From: Polyporus tsugae
Lineage: Eukaryota > Basidiomycota > Agaricomycetes > Polyporales > Polyporaceae
Assembly: GCA_024305745.1 (NCBI GenBank)
Contig: JAHRBS010000010.1
Span: 7,501-71,500, forward strand
Direction of reading: 5' to 3'
Length of the DNA: 64,000 bases
In this document: one piece after another, positions 41,780 to 54,443 of the stretch
Numbering within the stretch: position 1 is the stretch's first letter
Layout of the letters: each line of letters begins with the position of its first letter
Program-made: the position numbers and the translations under genes
Notes under the pieces: model-generated
Told to the model about the DNA's origin: nothing
Seen by the model: only the letters and a program-made list of their open reading frames with translations
Database searches by the model: none

Positions 41780-44700
41780 ATGGCTCCCGACCATCTCCAA
41801 TCTTTTCCGTCTGTCTACCATCCGTCGTTCATTTCTGACGATACCATCGACTTTAGTCGCTCACTTTCTGCCAACGACAGGGAGCCCACCCCTCTTGAAG
41901 CGTTCTCTCGCACGATCCGCAACTATGTCCCCTCCTCGATCCCCATACCGTCTGCCGCACCGTCGCCACCTCGGGTTTCGCGGCCGGTATCCTTCGGCAG
42001 TTTCCTAACAACGACACATACTGCTGCTGTCTCGCCCACGGCTCGCGAGCGAGAGTACGATTGGAAGCGTCGCGGGAGCGATGCGTCCTCCGTCGCTGAC
42101 CCACGTGGCCGATGGACAGGAGGTGGCCAGCGCAGATCAGAGCCTGGCGGCGAGATGCCCGTGTTCAGCCTGGACGACGACATTCCCGAAGATGGCCCGC
42201 CCGAGGACGGCAAGCAGGTCACGCGTTACCCGGGAGTCGGTGATACGGAGGAGGTGCTGTGGGCCGGGTGGGACGTGCTCGCGGACGTCGCGGATGGGAA
42301 TGCGGAGCAGGCGAAGACCAGGTACGTTCTCTGCGCATTATCTCCCCGACTTTCTCCGTCCCTTCGAGGGCGAAGGCCTGATTGTATTGTTGCGCGGGGG
42401 CCGAGGAATATCCATGGTTGGGTGGCGCCGGGCTGATTGCATCATTGACGTCCATGCGTGTTTCCAGGTCCGTTCTCATGCTCGGCTACCCGAGCGGACT
42501 GCAGCTCTGGGATTGCTCAAACCTGGGGTCGGTTTCTGAGCTTCTCAACTTGACGGGGGCGCAGTGGGGCGCCGTGGAGTTTGCGGGGATCCTCCCAGAC
42601 CCACTGCTCGCATCGGACGATTCGTTCCGCCCGAAGCGGCCCTTGATTGGTTTTTCGTAAGTTGTCCACTGTGGTACTGTGAGAACGACTTTGAATTAAC
42701 TGACGGCGACTGGCCAAGGTCTCGCACTGCGCAAGGCACAGAGATTCTTGTATATTCTTTACGAACGCATGAAGTCGTCAAGAGACTATCACTAATTGGT
42801 TTCACGTCGTTTGCTGCATCTAACCAATTTATTACTGTCGTGCGTGTTATCTATTTCCTCTGTGGAGTGAGCACTCACCGTAGTTTTGCAGTGTACATCA
42901 AACCCACCAGCACTTCACATTATTTCGAACTGTACACTTGCGACCTTGTACATCATACCGTCCACATCGCTTGTCTCATTCACGTTCCCTTCTGCACAAT
43001 CGTCATTATCACTCACAAAGCCAAACTTCAACGATGTATCATCATTAGACATAGACCCACACTACGCCCTCCCTCGCGCATCACCACAGTCACGACCGAT
43101 ATACGCTCTCTCTAATCGCCTGTTGGCTTTCGTATCCCCATCATCCCGTCCCGACTCCGTTCCTTTAGCCACTCCCGGTCAGGCGCATACTAGTGTACCC
43201 GTCACGGCCCCTGAAGCCCCGCTCAAGTTCGGGTTGGCCATGTCGCAGGCGGATCTTGGGAACGCTGCAGCCAAGATCGGTGGCAGCGTCCTGAGCGGGA
43301 TGAAGACCCTTGGCGGGATCGCATTCTCCGCTGCGCGCGCAGGCGTCAACGCCGCAGTCTCTGGCGAGCAAGCCCCTGGCGTCCACAAGCGGACTCCGTC
43401 TGCCTCGGGATCCGGATCGGCCGCGAACGCGCTCGGCGTGTTCTTCTCGAAGAGTGCGCCCGCCGGTACTGCGTCTCCACACGAGTACCAGACCGCTGCG
43501 GATCGTCGCCGTCGCAGCCTCCGCGTCTCCTCGCCCGTCGAAGGCGGCTTCGACCCCCAGGCGACCGTCACACCAGGGTCCCTCCCTCCGCCGCCGACGT
43601 CCCCGGTCGCGATCACGTCAGGGTGCAACGTGACGGTTGTCGACCTCCACCCGCTCCTCACCTCGTCTTCGGCGCAGCCCGAACCCGTTGCCCAGTTCGC
43701 GTTCTCGCGTCCGCAGGCCCTCAGCGCGCTGAAGTTTTCGCCGGATGGCACGAACTTGGCGCTGTGCTCCAAGGACGGGCACGCTGTACGCGTTCTCCAG
43801 CTCCGCCCTACCCCTCGTACGCTGCGCCAGCCACCACCTGAACGTCCCCCGCAGGATTCGCGATCCAGGGCTAGCAAAGATCGAGCACCGTTGCATCAGC
43901 TCCAGCGAACTTCGTCATCGTCGGAACCTGTAGAGCATCTGGCAGAGTCAACGAGACACATGTACACCTTCCAAAGGGGACGCACGTCAGCCGTTGTCGA
44001 GTCCTTGGAGTGGGCACACGACAAGCTGTGGTTCGGCATGAGCACCCGCAAGCGGACGATCCATGTCTTCGCCACGAATCCGCTTGGAGGCAAGCCAGAC
44101 GGGAGCAGCCATCTTGCGGGCAAGGTCGTCAATGGCCGGGACTTGGTGAGTTGCCTTTATGCGATACCTCTTATCACTGCTTATGCACACAACATAGGTT
44201 TCTTCGTCGACAGAGCTGTCGCCGCTTGTGCGCGTACGGCTCAAGTCGCTTTCTCCCGAATCGGCGGGCATCCCTTGCGCGTTCACGTTCCTCCGTTCGA
44301 GCGAGGCGATGCTCCCCCAGTCGCTCCTCCCCCCAGCGACTGTACATTTCTCTACGTCATCATCACCGTCGTCTGTCTCCAGTGGACTCTCGAAGCACCC
44401 CGTATCGCCGGCGCAACGCCCAACGCGCCCGACGAACTACAAGGACCTGCTCGTCTTTGACCCGAACGACGGCACGTTGACGCTCCACCGTATATTCGTC
44501 GACCGTGCATCAGCAGATCAAGCTGTCGTCCCTGGCTCTATCCCGGTGGTGGGCGGCACGAGCATCTCACTTCCTGGCATGAGCACACTCAGTCGACACA
44601 TGGGCACGTCACCTCCCACGGGCTCCGGTGCTAGTCCCCGCGCAGCGTCGGGGCTAACTCAGATGATGGAGGGGTCGACTGACATCGTGGGCCGGGAAAG

Positions 44701-45799
44701 CGTCGTCGGGACTTGGTCCCTCGCGAGGGGCCGAGACTGGCCTCAGGTCAAGCAGAGCTTGCGGCAAGGACAACCGAGCTCCGGAAGGGTCGGTCGTACG
44801 GCCAAAGCCGAGTACGTGTCGTACCTCTTTCACTGACCGATTCGCACTAACATCACGCGCAGCTGGCTGTCCCGTGCCGAGCTCTCGACCTTCTCGTTGT
44901 CGCCTAAGGTCCTCCCGCGGCTCATCTACCTATCGCACCAGTTCTCATTCCATACCCTCGGCGAGGACTACCACGCGCTCATTCGCAGCCTCCACTTCGA
45001 CGTGCCGTCGAGCAAGATCGAGGTCCGCAAACCCATCGAGGTCAGCGCGTTCGCAACCGGGGAGAGCGAGGCGTTCGTCCAGGACCTCTCTCAACACCAC
45101 GACATGAGCATGGGCATCGGCTGTGCCCCATCCTCGTTTGACGAGCCGATCGCGTCCGCGCTCGCCGCACAGCTCCACCCGCTGAACCCGTCGCCCCCTG
45201 TGCTGCCGATGCTCCCGAACGGCACGCCCGGGTCTGGCTCCAAATCGCTCATGCACGCTATCCCGATCCGCCAGGTGGCGGCGGGGATCCAGGACGGGAT
45301 GTCTGAGGGCCTTGGGCGCATTCGCCGCGAACTCGGCAAGGCGCGCTCGCCGCGGCTCACCGCTACGCGCCCGGACGCGGCGGACCACCCGTCGGTCCCG
45401 CTCGAGTTCGACGAGGAGGACGAGGACTTCGTCGTGCGCGATGTTGGCCCCTCGGAGGCGGCGGCGGGGGCAGACGCGATCTCGCGTTCCGCGTCCGCAT
45501 CCGCATCGACGAGCACGGGCGCGGGCACGGGGACCGGCGCGAGCGCGAGCATCTCGACGCCGTCGACGAACATTGAGCCGCTCCCGGTCGAGCACGATGA
45601 GGGCGAGCAGCCGTGGCAGGGGTGGGGGCCTGAGGACAAGCAGGCGGTCGAGGACGCGGAGCGTTTCGACGACATCACGGTCGGGTTCCTCGACGAGGAG
45701 CACGAGACGATGCGGGAGCGCGAACGCGAGCTCGAGACGGAGGCGAAGAAGGGCGGGACTGGGGGCGGGGCGAAGAAGCGACGCGGGCGGCGAGCGTGA
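41780..45799 (+). CDS. BCAS3-like WD40 protein, probable autophagy factor (1,218 aa, 6 exons)
   Basis: Exons: 41780-42321, 42468-42656, 42719-42839, 42892-44145, 44198-44811, 44863-45799; the frame closes at 1,218 residues. An in-frame ATG at 41,690 would add 30 residues. Beta-propeller-like segments include LMLGYPSGLQLWD (about 184), VYSLRTHEVVKRLSLIGF (about 255), LSALKFSPDGTNLALCSKDGHAVRVLQL (about 563) and a KRTIHVFATN strand (about 670). The C-terminal block WLSRAELSTF to SHQFSFHTL (from about residue 907) resembles the BCAS3 domain, followed by a disordered acidic tail ending in KKRRGRRA. BCAS3 proteins are PROPPIN-like propellers that bind phosphoinositides on the phagophore. Long Ser/Pro inserts between blades are common in fungi. 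Assignment rests on the overall pattern and would benefit from a profile search. Confidence 0.75.
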
Positions 45800-46929
45800 G
45801 TGAGTTTGCAGACGTGTACGGCGAGGAAGGGGGGTGAAGGGAGGGGAGTTGGTACGACGTGTCGCGGCGTGCATCAGCTAGCTGATCGGGACGCAGGACT
45901 TGAGCCTTTCCAGACACGGGCCACTTCCAGGCCGGGGACTGTTTCTCGTATCTTTGCCGGGACGGTGGGACTTGGTGCGTGGGTTTACGGATTGTAGGAT
46001 GTATTAACATAGTGAAGTTTGCGAGCGGGGACGAAGCTGAAGGATGAAGAAGAAAACAACAAGTAATACATGATGTGTAACAGTGACTTCAGTGCTTGAG
46101 ACGAACCAACGACCACGATAATCGTTTTCGGAGAGTGCACACTGTCTGAGGGTCCTTGCGGACCGTGTTCGACAGATGGCCCTGTTTCGAGGTGAAGTAC
46201 GTGCACTATCTTTGTCTTTGCGGGGGTGCTCACTTTAACCTGCATGCAGAAGGGATGAACTGTTACGAACCATCTACTCCACATAAGGGTACGAACTAAG
46301 CATTCAAACCACGCCCAAGGGATCTATTCCACCCAATCCCGCCGACGAGGGTAGCATCGGACACACGCTAAAAGCATATTCCGTATGTTTTTTTCTAGGC
46401 ACATTCCAGCCCCAACTTTCCGAAACGCAACGACGACATGGGACACGGTGAGAACATTGCAAATGATGCATGTCCATACCTTCAGAGGAAATGTTGTCTA
46501 CATGACACATGTGGCCATGTCCTCGGTGATTCCGATGTGGCCTCTCCCAACGTCCTGGCAGGGTTCTCTCATTTGGATGACGCCATCCACCGTCCCAGCG
46601 AGCAGCCGCGTGTAGCACCTAGCCTCGCCTCTCCAGGTTCATCCGCGGAAGCCCCGAAGTCTCCGCGCCTCCCGTACTCGGTACCCGCGGCTGTCCCTGG
46701 AGAACGAGCATCTATGCGCGGCAGAACAAAGTCAGCGGGGTCCCGTACCCGTTCACATTTCCTGACCCGCCTCTGTTCTTGCCCAGCAGACCCTGCGCCG
46801 CCCGCACCCACAAGGACAGCTCGGGAGGAAGAGGAGAAGAAGGCCTCACCTGACGACGCGCGGGGCCGAGCATTTTCCCGCCATTTATCCAACCCATGGT
46901 AGGGGTACGTGCTCCTGCGTGCGGCAGCG
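45800..46929. other. Intergenic, no gene seen
   Basis: Short frames on both strands only. The convergent or terminal signals of the BCAS3-like gene should lie in 45,800-46,100. Confidence 0.5.
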
Positions 46930-49780
46930 CAATGGCCTCACACGTTGAGCACACAGCACGGTGACGGAGCTGAGTAAGTTAGAAGGCCTGGAAAACGGGA
47001 AACGGGAGACGTGGAAGGGAACATGCATAAAGGCACGCCCGAACACGTCCGAGACGGATTTGGGATTCTGGGATTCGCCCACCACGTTCTGCGACGACCC
47101 CTGAAGCTCAGCCTGACTCAGAACTTAGCGCATACGCCACGACGACGAACCTTAACAGCAACAGGATAGTAAACACAGGACATGGTCTTCTTGCAGCTAC
47201 TCGGCCTTCTCGCCATCGCTGTGACAGCAACAGATGCAGCCCTCGCTCCAGACTGGGTGCGTCGATCCCCTCTCCTTCTCTCTCTTTCTCTCCCATCTGA
47301 TAGCGAACTAGCCATTCGACGTGACGACGCTCCGCGCGCCAGACGGGTCCATCACGGCGAAGTTCGTGTCGTTCGGGGCGACGATGACAGAGCTGTGGGT
47401 GCGGGACCGGGAGGGCAAAGCGCGGGACGTCGTGCTCGGGTACGACGACAACGTGAGTTATACCAGTGCAGAATGCGAGTTGGACGCTGATCGAGGGGAG
47501 GGGGGGGGGCGTCACGGTAGACGAGGCTGCTGACAGACCCGGCGCATCCGGTGTTTAACCCTATTGTGGGCCGGTGAGTTGTAGCTTGAGCTTGTGCTGG
47601 ATGTGTAGGCTATATGGAGATCTTTGACTGGCCGGAACGAAGATACGCCAATCGGATCAAGAACGGTGAGTGTCATAGCATGAACGCCTAGGTGGAACGC
47701 CCACCAACACTATCTTGGGGCAGGAACGTTCTCGATCCCGATTACCAAGGACCCGCAGCCCGACGGACCGAACGTGTACCACATTCCTACCAATGATCAT
47801 GACGGTAAGCGCGATATGCTGAGAAAGAGGACAGTATCTAACGGGCATACAGGGCAGGACACGCTGCACGGGGGGATCTATGGCTGGGACCGGCGGAACT
47901 GGACCATCCTCACTCGCACAGACACCAGCGTGACGTACCACCACCTCGATGCGGCAGATGAAGGCTTCCCCGGCGACGTCGCGGCCACTGTACTCTTCCC
48001 ACTCCTCTTCACATCGTCCTGAGCCTGTCTCACATGCGCGCAGGTGACGCACACAGTCGAGAGCGGCGGCACGCTCAGGACGTCTATCCACGCAACCGCA
48101 ACAGAGAAGACCCCCATCATGCTGACACAGCACATCTACTGGAACCTCGAGGCCTTCCAGGGATCTGAGAACGTCCTCAATCACGAGCTGCACGTCGATG
48201 CGTCCCGAGTAATGGCCGTCGACGGCGACGCGATCCCCACAGGCGACTTCATCGACGTCGACGGCACCCCCTTCGACTTCCGGGAGACGCAGGCGATCGG
48301 CGCGCGCTGGAACGAGACCGTCGACCTCTGCGGCGGTGGTCCGTCCTCGTCTGTTCTGCATCGAAAGGCTGGATGGCTGACCACGGATGATCCGCAGGGT
48401 GCCAAGGCTACGACAGCTGCTGGATCTACGACAACAGCGAGGAAGCCAAGCCCGGAATCTCCCTCTGGAGCGACCTCTCCGGCATCAGGTACGTCTTATC
48501 ATCCACATATTCCCAATGACGATGCTCACCTTCACGCATGCCAGGCTGGACGTCACCACGAACAACCCGGCCGTCCAGGTGTACACCGGCTACTGGCTCG
48601 ATACCCCCCGCAAAGTCGTCCATGGCGGCCCGGACGTCAACTACACCAAGTGGTCCGCTGTCGCGATCGAGCAGGAGGGCTACATCGACGCCATCAATAC
48701 CCCAGAGTTGGGCGTCGACCAGATCTGTGAGCCTACTCCAACTCTACAGCGCATGAGAATGCTCACCTCCCACACCCTATAACCCACACCCCTCGCAGAC
48801 TATCCCGGAAAGGATTACACCTGGGAGTCTGTGTACAAGTTCTCTAGTACCGTCCCATAATCGGGACTATCGCTTTGCCAGGACATTCTGCAGTTCTGCA
48901 GTTCTGTAGGGTCGGCAGAGAGCTGCCAACTATACGTTAGGTGTCACGTTAGTACCCACGTCATTCATGATACACCGCAAAGGAACCCACCGGGATGCCG
49001 GGAACTCGACCACACAGGAAAGGTAAAGGCACAAAGCACGCCTCCGTCGGGGCCCCACTAACCGCTGTCGACGTCTGGCCGAGTGAAGCAGCTGGCCACA
49101 GACCATGGCAGCCCGAAAGAGCCTACCAGGCTTTAACGTTGGGTGCTCCGAGTGCGCATAGCCGTCGGGTTCTGAGAGCGTCCTTGCAAAGACCGACGTA
49201 GAAGGCAAGGGGCCGATGGCGGGGAATTAGTAAGAGAGTGCCATTGTACCGCTGAGTGGACCGGACAGCTCGCAGTCGCGTGCCTGGAATGGCGCCTCTT
49301 TCGTTGCCAGTTAAGTACGTGGAACGTCTACGCCGAATTCCGAGAAGGCGGAGTCTCCACCTACGTATGCGTACGGACTCGGAGGCCAGTCGGTGAGGAT
49401 GGAGGGGAGCGAGCGCGCGTTGTGCCAATTGGCGCCTTGGTCGTCACCGGTCGTAAGTTGGCCATGGACTCGAGGCTTGCGTTTGGCCATCGTCGACTGC
49501 ATCATGATATGGTGGCATGGGCCGCGACTGGTGTCCTGAACGTCAACCGCATGTCTCTCTTAGTCGCAGCTTACTTGAATCGGTATCATTCTCCTGGGCT
49601 CGTCGCGTTCGTACACCGTAACAACGTGCGCCAGGCTCACTCCCGGATACAACTTCCGGAATCGGTGCTGGGGATCGGGACGTCAGGACGGTGTTTCGTT
49701 GCCAGCCTTGTCCCCGTATCATACCCATGCGACGTATGTAGGGCCCGTCGGAGGGGCCTCTGTGGTACATACTACTGAGT
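46930..49780. repeat. Right arm of the inverted segmental duplication (partner 20,480-24,030)
   Basis: It contains the second epimerase gene and flanking blocks found in reverse orientation near 21,800-22,050 and 20,500-20,720. The block 49,640-50,030 has a further partial copy at 51,990-52,500 in direct orientation. Between 48,870 and 50,080 I see no intact gene. Confidence 0.75.
47182..48860 (+). CDS. Secreted aldose 1-epimerase (mutarotase), paralogue 2 (378 aa, 10 exons)
   Basis: Exons: 47182-47256, 47312-47452, 47521-47573, 47643-47665, 47724-47804, 47853-47989, 48044-48335, 48398-48488, 48545-48726, 48799-48860. All exon sizes except the first, seventh and tenth equal those of paralogue 1, so the two share one gene structure. 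The leader MVFLQLLGLLAIAVTATDAA is a clean signal peptide. Catalytic-family signatures NPIVGRYANRIKNG, LHGGIYGWDRR, QHIYWNL and SGIRLDVTTNNPAVQVYTGYW are all present. It probably acts outside the cell, equilibrating anomers of sugars freed by glycosidases such as the GH92 enzyme 5.6 kb downstream. A conserved CATAAAGG block lies about 155 bp upstream of the ATG in both paralogues. Confidence 0.9.
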
Positions 49781-50086
49781 ACAACATACCTCTAATTTTC
49801 TCCCGATTTCGGTTGGGCTTCTCCCGGAATTGGAACCCGCTTGCACTACGGTGAGACCGCAGATGCAGTGAGCACGCACAACTTTACTACTAATGATATT
49901 AAGACCAAAGCATCTACGGTGGTTGTGGGCGCGGAAATTGGCATTTCACGGCAGGAGTCCCATATTGGTACGTCACTGTTAGAAGATTCAACAGAGCTAG
50001 AGCCTAGAGATGGGGATACAAGACTTCAATATAGTTGTCAGGCCACAATACAAGAAATTAATGCTAAGTACAAGTCCTAGTCACGG

Positions 50087-51156
50087 TCAAAGCATGAGAT
50101 TGTCCAAGTCCAACACACACCACAGCTCGTACTCTAGGAAGTACCAGCCCGCGATAAACCCGTAGATCCACTTTTCTGCCACACGTACGAACATCCAAGG
50201 CATCCACATCATGCTGATAAATTCAAAGCACCACGGGCACATACCCGCTAGCCCCCAATCCAGCACCCAAACCCGGCCTCCGCGGTCGAGCATGATGTTC
50301 TTGCCGTGAAGGTCAAGGTGCGTCAATACCAAAGGGAGCTTGAGATCCAGAGGACGGCGGCGCTTCGGGCCACCTTCGACCCACTCGCTCATTGGTTTCG
50401 ACCACATCCGGTCACACTCAACCCCTCTGAGACGTCTGTCGAAATATGGTCCCATGTCGGCCGCGGAGTTAAACGGACCTGCACGCTAGGTTATGTCAGC
50501 TCAGCCCTGAATCTTAGCCACATCCACGGATAGTGCTCACTTGAAATATGAACGGCGACCCATAGCACTTCCCCGGTGTGGTCCCGAGCCTCCCAGGGAA
50601 CGACTGGTCTCCCGGCGGCCGTGTGCGCCGCAGCTCCCGGATGTATCTCCGCAGCGTCAACAGCACCAGGCCGTTGCGGACCCAGTGCAGCCTATGCCAA
50701 CAATCTGATAGCGCCTCCCCTTCGACGTGCTCCATAACCATCCAGTAACAGTCCCGGCCTTGAGCGCCTGTCCGATACACCTCTGGCAGTAAAATCGAGG
50801 TATGCTCCCAGACGTGCACCTGTGCGGTGACCTCGCCGTCCAGTGGGTATGCGGACATCTTCACCACGGCGTCGGCTGCGATCCGTCGGACCGAGGTTGG
50901 CCGGACCGACGGGCAGGCCATGAAGAGCTCGAAGAGCTCTTCGTCCCCGTAGCCTTTCAGGGAAGACCAAGGCTGGAGCTGTTCTCGCCAGATGTTCAAT
51001 GCGGCCTAAGTATTATAAGGGTTATGGAGGAATCGGACGACGAACCTCTCTCGCCTCTGCCTCTGAGGGCAGTCTGTACGGTGCCCTATATGCCGTCGAC
51101 CACCCATCGACGTCGACTTCGGGCTCGCCATTCGTCGGGCCATTGGTAAGAGACAT
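50087..51156 (-). CDS. Aminoglycoside-phosphotransferase-fold kinase (324 aa, 3 exons)
   Basis: Exons: 51156-51046, 51005-50541, 50485-50087. The first intron is only 40 nt, and the start at 51,156 is the most reasonable ATG but not certain; an upstream frame (to 51,402) could add residues. Features of the protein-kinase-like APH fold: a VVK lysine near residue 86 for ATP binding, MVMEHVEGE as hinge (about 140), the catalytic loop HLDLHGKN at 248-255 with Asp250 and Asn255, and a DWG metal site at 268-270. Fungal members are numerous and their substrates are mostly unknown, ranging over small molecules and proteins; antibiotic resistance should not be assumed. The C terminus is unusually rich in Trp and Met but has no clear membrane helix. 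Confidence 0.8.
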
Positions 51157-51989
51157 TTCTGCACAAGGATGAGGTGAATGAAGGACTGAACTGCCAGCCA
51201 AAGGAACCCCTTGACCAGTAGGCGCCAAGTTGAGTGTTCCATTCAACGTTGACATTTGGGCGCTTGTGCTGCTCTCACCCGCCGCCGAGTCGCCTTCCGC
51301 GGCCGTCTCAGAGTCTTCAGTCCCGAGTGGCCAACCGGTCATGGCGGGACCTCCGAACTTGAATCTCATGCGTTTACCCAGTACTTCTGGCTTGTTACCC
51401 ATGGCCTGCGAGTTGGCATTTACGGCGGCAGGTTGTACGCGCAGCGCTCCTTCGTCAGACTACGGAATCGCTACCGTGACTCCGTTCTGAGTCGGGTTTA
51501 GCCTCAGTGGTCCATCTCCTTTGATGCTCAGCGACACTGGTCAGCCCCGCCATTGCTTGGGATCTCACTGCCTGGCTCCGCTGAACCGCTTGGAACTACT
51601 ACACTGACGGCTGCAGTATCACGGTCTCGTGCGACAGCTTGGTCCTTTGGCCTGAACCGACCACCGTGCTGCGAAGATCTTTTCCAGATGAGGCCTTGGG
51701 AAGGCCTCGGGAACGAGCAGCGTAGGATGGATTCCTGGTCGTGAATTTCTAAAGGTGCGTGGTTTGTGAGCGTTCACTCTGCTCCTCAATTCATGATGGG
51801 GGACATCTTGAAACACAGGACGTCGGCGGACGTTAACGTTACGTCGTCGGCATGCATATCTACGTATCTCCCCCGTCGATTGTCTCTAGTGACCGCTCCA
51901 ACTCCACTGCAATTGCACTTGCATCTGTACCTTGATACAATCCAGCGAGCTTCCGATCCGGCCCACAATCGCACACAACAACGTGGATG

Positions 51990-52805
51990 TGTGGCCTCGC
52001 TTCGGACGACGTCCGGACTCGGTGCTGGGGATGTTAGGGTACCTGTTCGGATTCAACATGCTCGCGTCGTCCCCATATCATGCCCGGAGCCTTTGTGCCA
52101 GTGCGTGCTTTCCAACATACCTCTCTCAATTGGTTGGGTTTCTTCCGCTCGCGTCTATCCAGTGCAATGTGCGTCTCAGCAGCTTCGTCTTCCGGTCGGA
52201 CTGCCAGTGCCCATTCGGTACCCACTCATTCTGGATTTGTCCAGTGGGAAGGAGAGGCTACGGAATGTTCTGTTTGTGTCGTGATGGGGCTGCCATGTGT
52301 CCCTGTCGTTTTGGACGCCGGCGATTCTACCGTGGTGCTGGGCGAGATTAACATTGTCGCGGCTGTGATTGTGGAGACGCAGCCATCGTCCGGCTGCCGG
52401 GAAGCCGATCGATTCCAGGACAAGCTGCGAGACCTTGTGGTAGGAGTGGTGTGTTGGTAGAAGATCCAACGGAGCTAGAGGTGGGGATGCAGGATTTCAA
52501 GATGATACGTAGGGGTCTGTTATACCATCGCCGCTTTATGTTTGACTCGGAACTCCAGACCATTCTGAATGGGCTCGCGGGGTCCGCGCTGTCATTCAGC
52601 ACGAACCTTTGGGCGACCGTGCTCGTGGGGTACAAGGCAAGCAAAGCTTGTCATGCTGACAGAATGCTTACATCTAGGGTGTCCAGGAGATTCGTTAGGA
52701 AGCACGTCATCGCCGGCTCACTCGGTCTCCAGACGGAACGCGTCCTCTCGCTCCTCGTCGAGTCCGACGCATTCTACTGTGCGGTCTGGGTAAGTGCAGC
52801 GTAGT
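51990..52805 (+). pseudogene. Fragment of a basidiomycete multi-pass membrane-protein gene
   Basis: The frame 52,451-52,805 contains FDSELQTILNGLAGSALSFS followed by TNLWATVLVGYKA, and later a segment RRFVRKHVIAG with LLVESDAFYCAVW. This is the pattern of C-terminal transmembrane helices in a large, functionally uncharacterised basidiomycete membrane-protein family. The reading breaks between these parts, no start or complete set of helices is present, and a more decayed partial copy lies at 49,640-50,030. I take it as a duplicated, broken copy; an intron with a non-standard donor could rescue part of it. Confidence 0.45.
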
Positions 52806-54443
52806 ACCTCATACGACTTCTGCTCGCGCCCGGTCCGTAGTAGGCTGATATATGTGACGTGTATCTGCTCATGGAATTTGGCACTTCTACGCCTTCACAG
52901 TTCACTTACGGTGATATAAGACTATCAATAGGTTAGGTAGCTTGCTCTCTCCTCCATCATCTTTTCTAATCCTTCCTCCCCCCGGTAGCTTCCACAATCA
53001 ACGGGTGCGGCATGGGTGCAACCTGGGGCTCGCGTTGACAAAACTGCCGCGGATCCCAGTTTCACGACACCGCAAACTGCCGGCTTCACTGCCCCACCCT
53101 GTAAGTCATCTACACGTCGGTTTAGAACGATGCCCCCCATGCTCAAAGTCCCATCCCCGTAGTAGATCGTGGGAGCTGCGGCCGTGCTTGCCGCCCCCGC
53201 CGATGTGATATTGGTCTTGACGCTCTCCCTGTACCGAAGCAGGACCGGGCTCAAAAGGTGCGTTCCCCGCCCCCGACCGATCATGGCTACATTCACGCGA
53301 GGAGTAAATATTGATTGAATATCCGAGTCTAGCTCCGACTCCCTGATGGATCAATTGATTCTCTACGCAATAACCACTGGTGGGGTGTCGTATCTTCCCC
53401 CAACGTTTCGAAAGCTGACCTCATGAACCGCAGGGTTACTCACGAGGTAACAGCGTATTATGCACACTATCTATCGAATACTACGGATTCTCACAAGTGG
53501 CGGCGATAGTACATTCATGCTGGTGTTCGCTGTTTTCGTACGTATTCATCGCTCCTCTGACTAGTGGGATTGGGATGTGGCTTACTTCATCTCTATCCAG
53601 ACGATAACTCGGCCCAACGACATGATATACCTCGCGCTGTCCTTTGTGACCGCCAAGCGTGCGTATCGCACATATCCTATTCCGCCCGCAGGGCAGCGTC
53701 GAATCCATACTAACCTTTCCGTGACCTAGCGTACACGAACACACTCCTCGCAGCGTATGCTTTCAACTCATTCTGGTACCAGACTCCCATGTGCTGACTT
53801 TGACTCCGACTCGATGTGGACAGCCTGAACACCAGACGATCTCTGCGGGAAGCAGCTATCTCATCTCCAGAGTCGAGATCTTCGGGTTCTCTGGACGGCG
53901 CGGCGAACGAGAACGAGAACGACGCGCAGGCAAGGTGGGACATTTGCATGGCAACGAAACTTCACTTATCTTCGCCTCCATGCGTAACACACAACATGAA
54001 GGTAAGTCGCCATTGCTGAGTTGACGGAGAATGGAGAAATGACCGGGATGTGCATTGGACTTGTCTCGCAGGCGCTACTACTACAGCTTCGGGGACGTCG
54101 AGTCGCAACAACGTTGACAGACAAAAGCCGCACTCGGGCTGTAGTTCTACCGGAGGCTTGGCAAATGTGCCGTGCTGGAAGTCTCACAACCAGTGGCCCT
54201 TGACTAGAATTCGCCATATATATTCGTCATGTACCATGATCTATTCTCCTACACGACGTGAAACCGTTGTATTTCGTATTTCCCTGCCATGCAGCTATTG
54301 CTTCCATCCCCTGTCCCTGTCCAGCGTGCGCATGAACGCAACCCCATCCCATACATCCAGGCTCGCCGTCGATCAAGCACTTCCGCGCCAGCCACGCACG
54401 ACCACGTCAGACGGGGTATATCATGGGCAAGTCAGTCTACAGC
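52806..54443. other. Intergenic, no gene seen
   Basis: Short frames only. The last 200 bases should carry the 3' end of the minus-strand GH92 transcript. Confidence 0.45.
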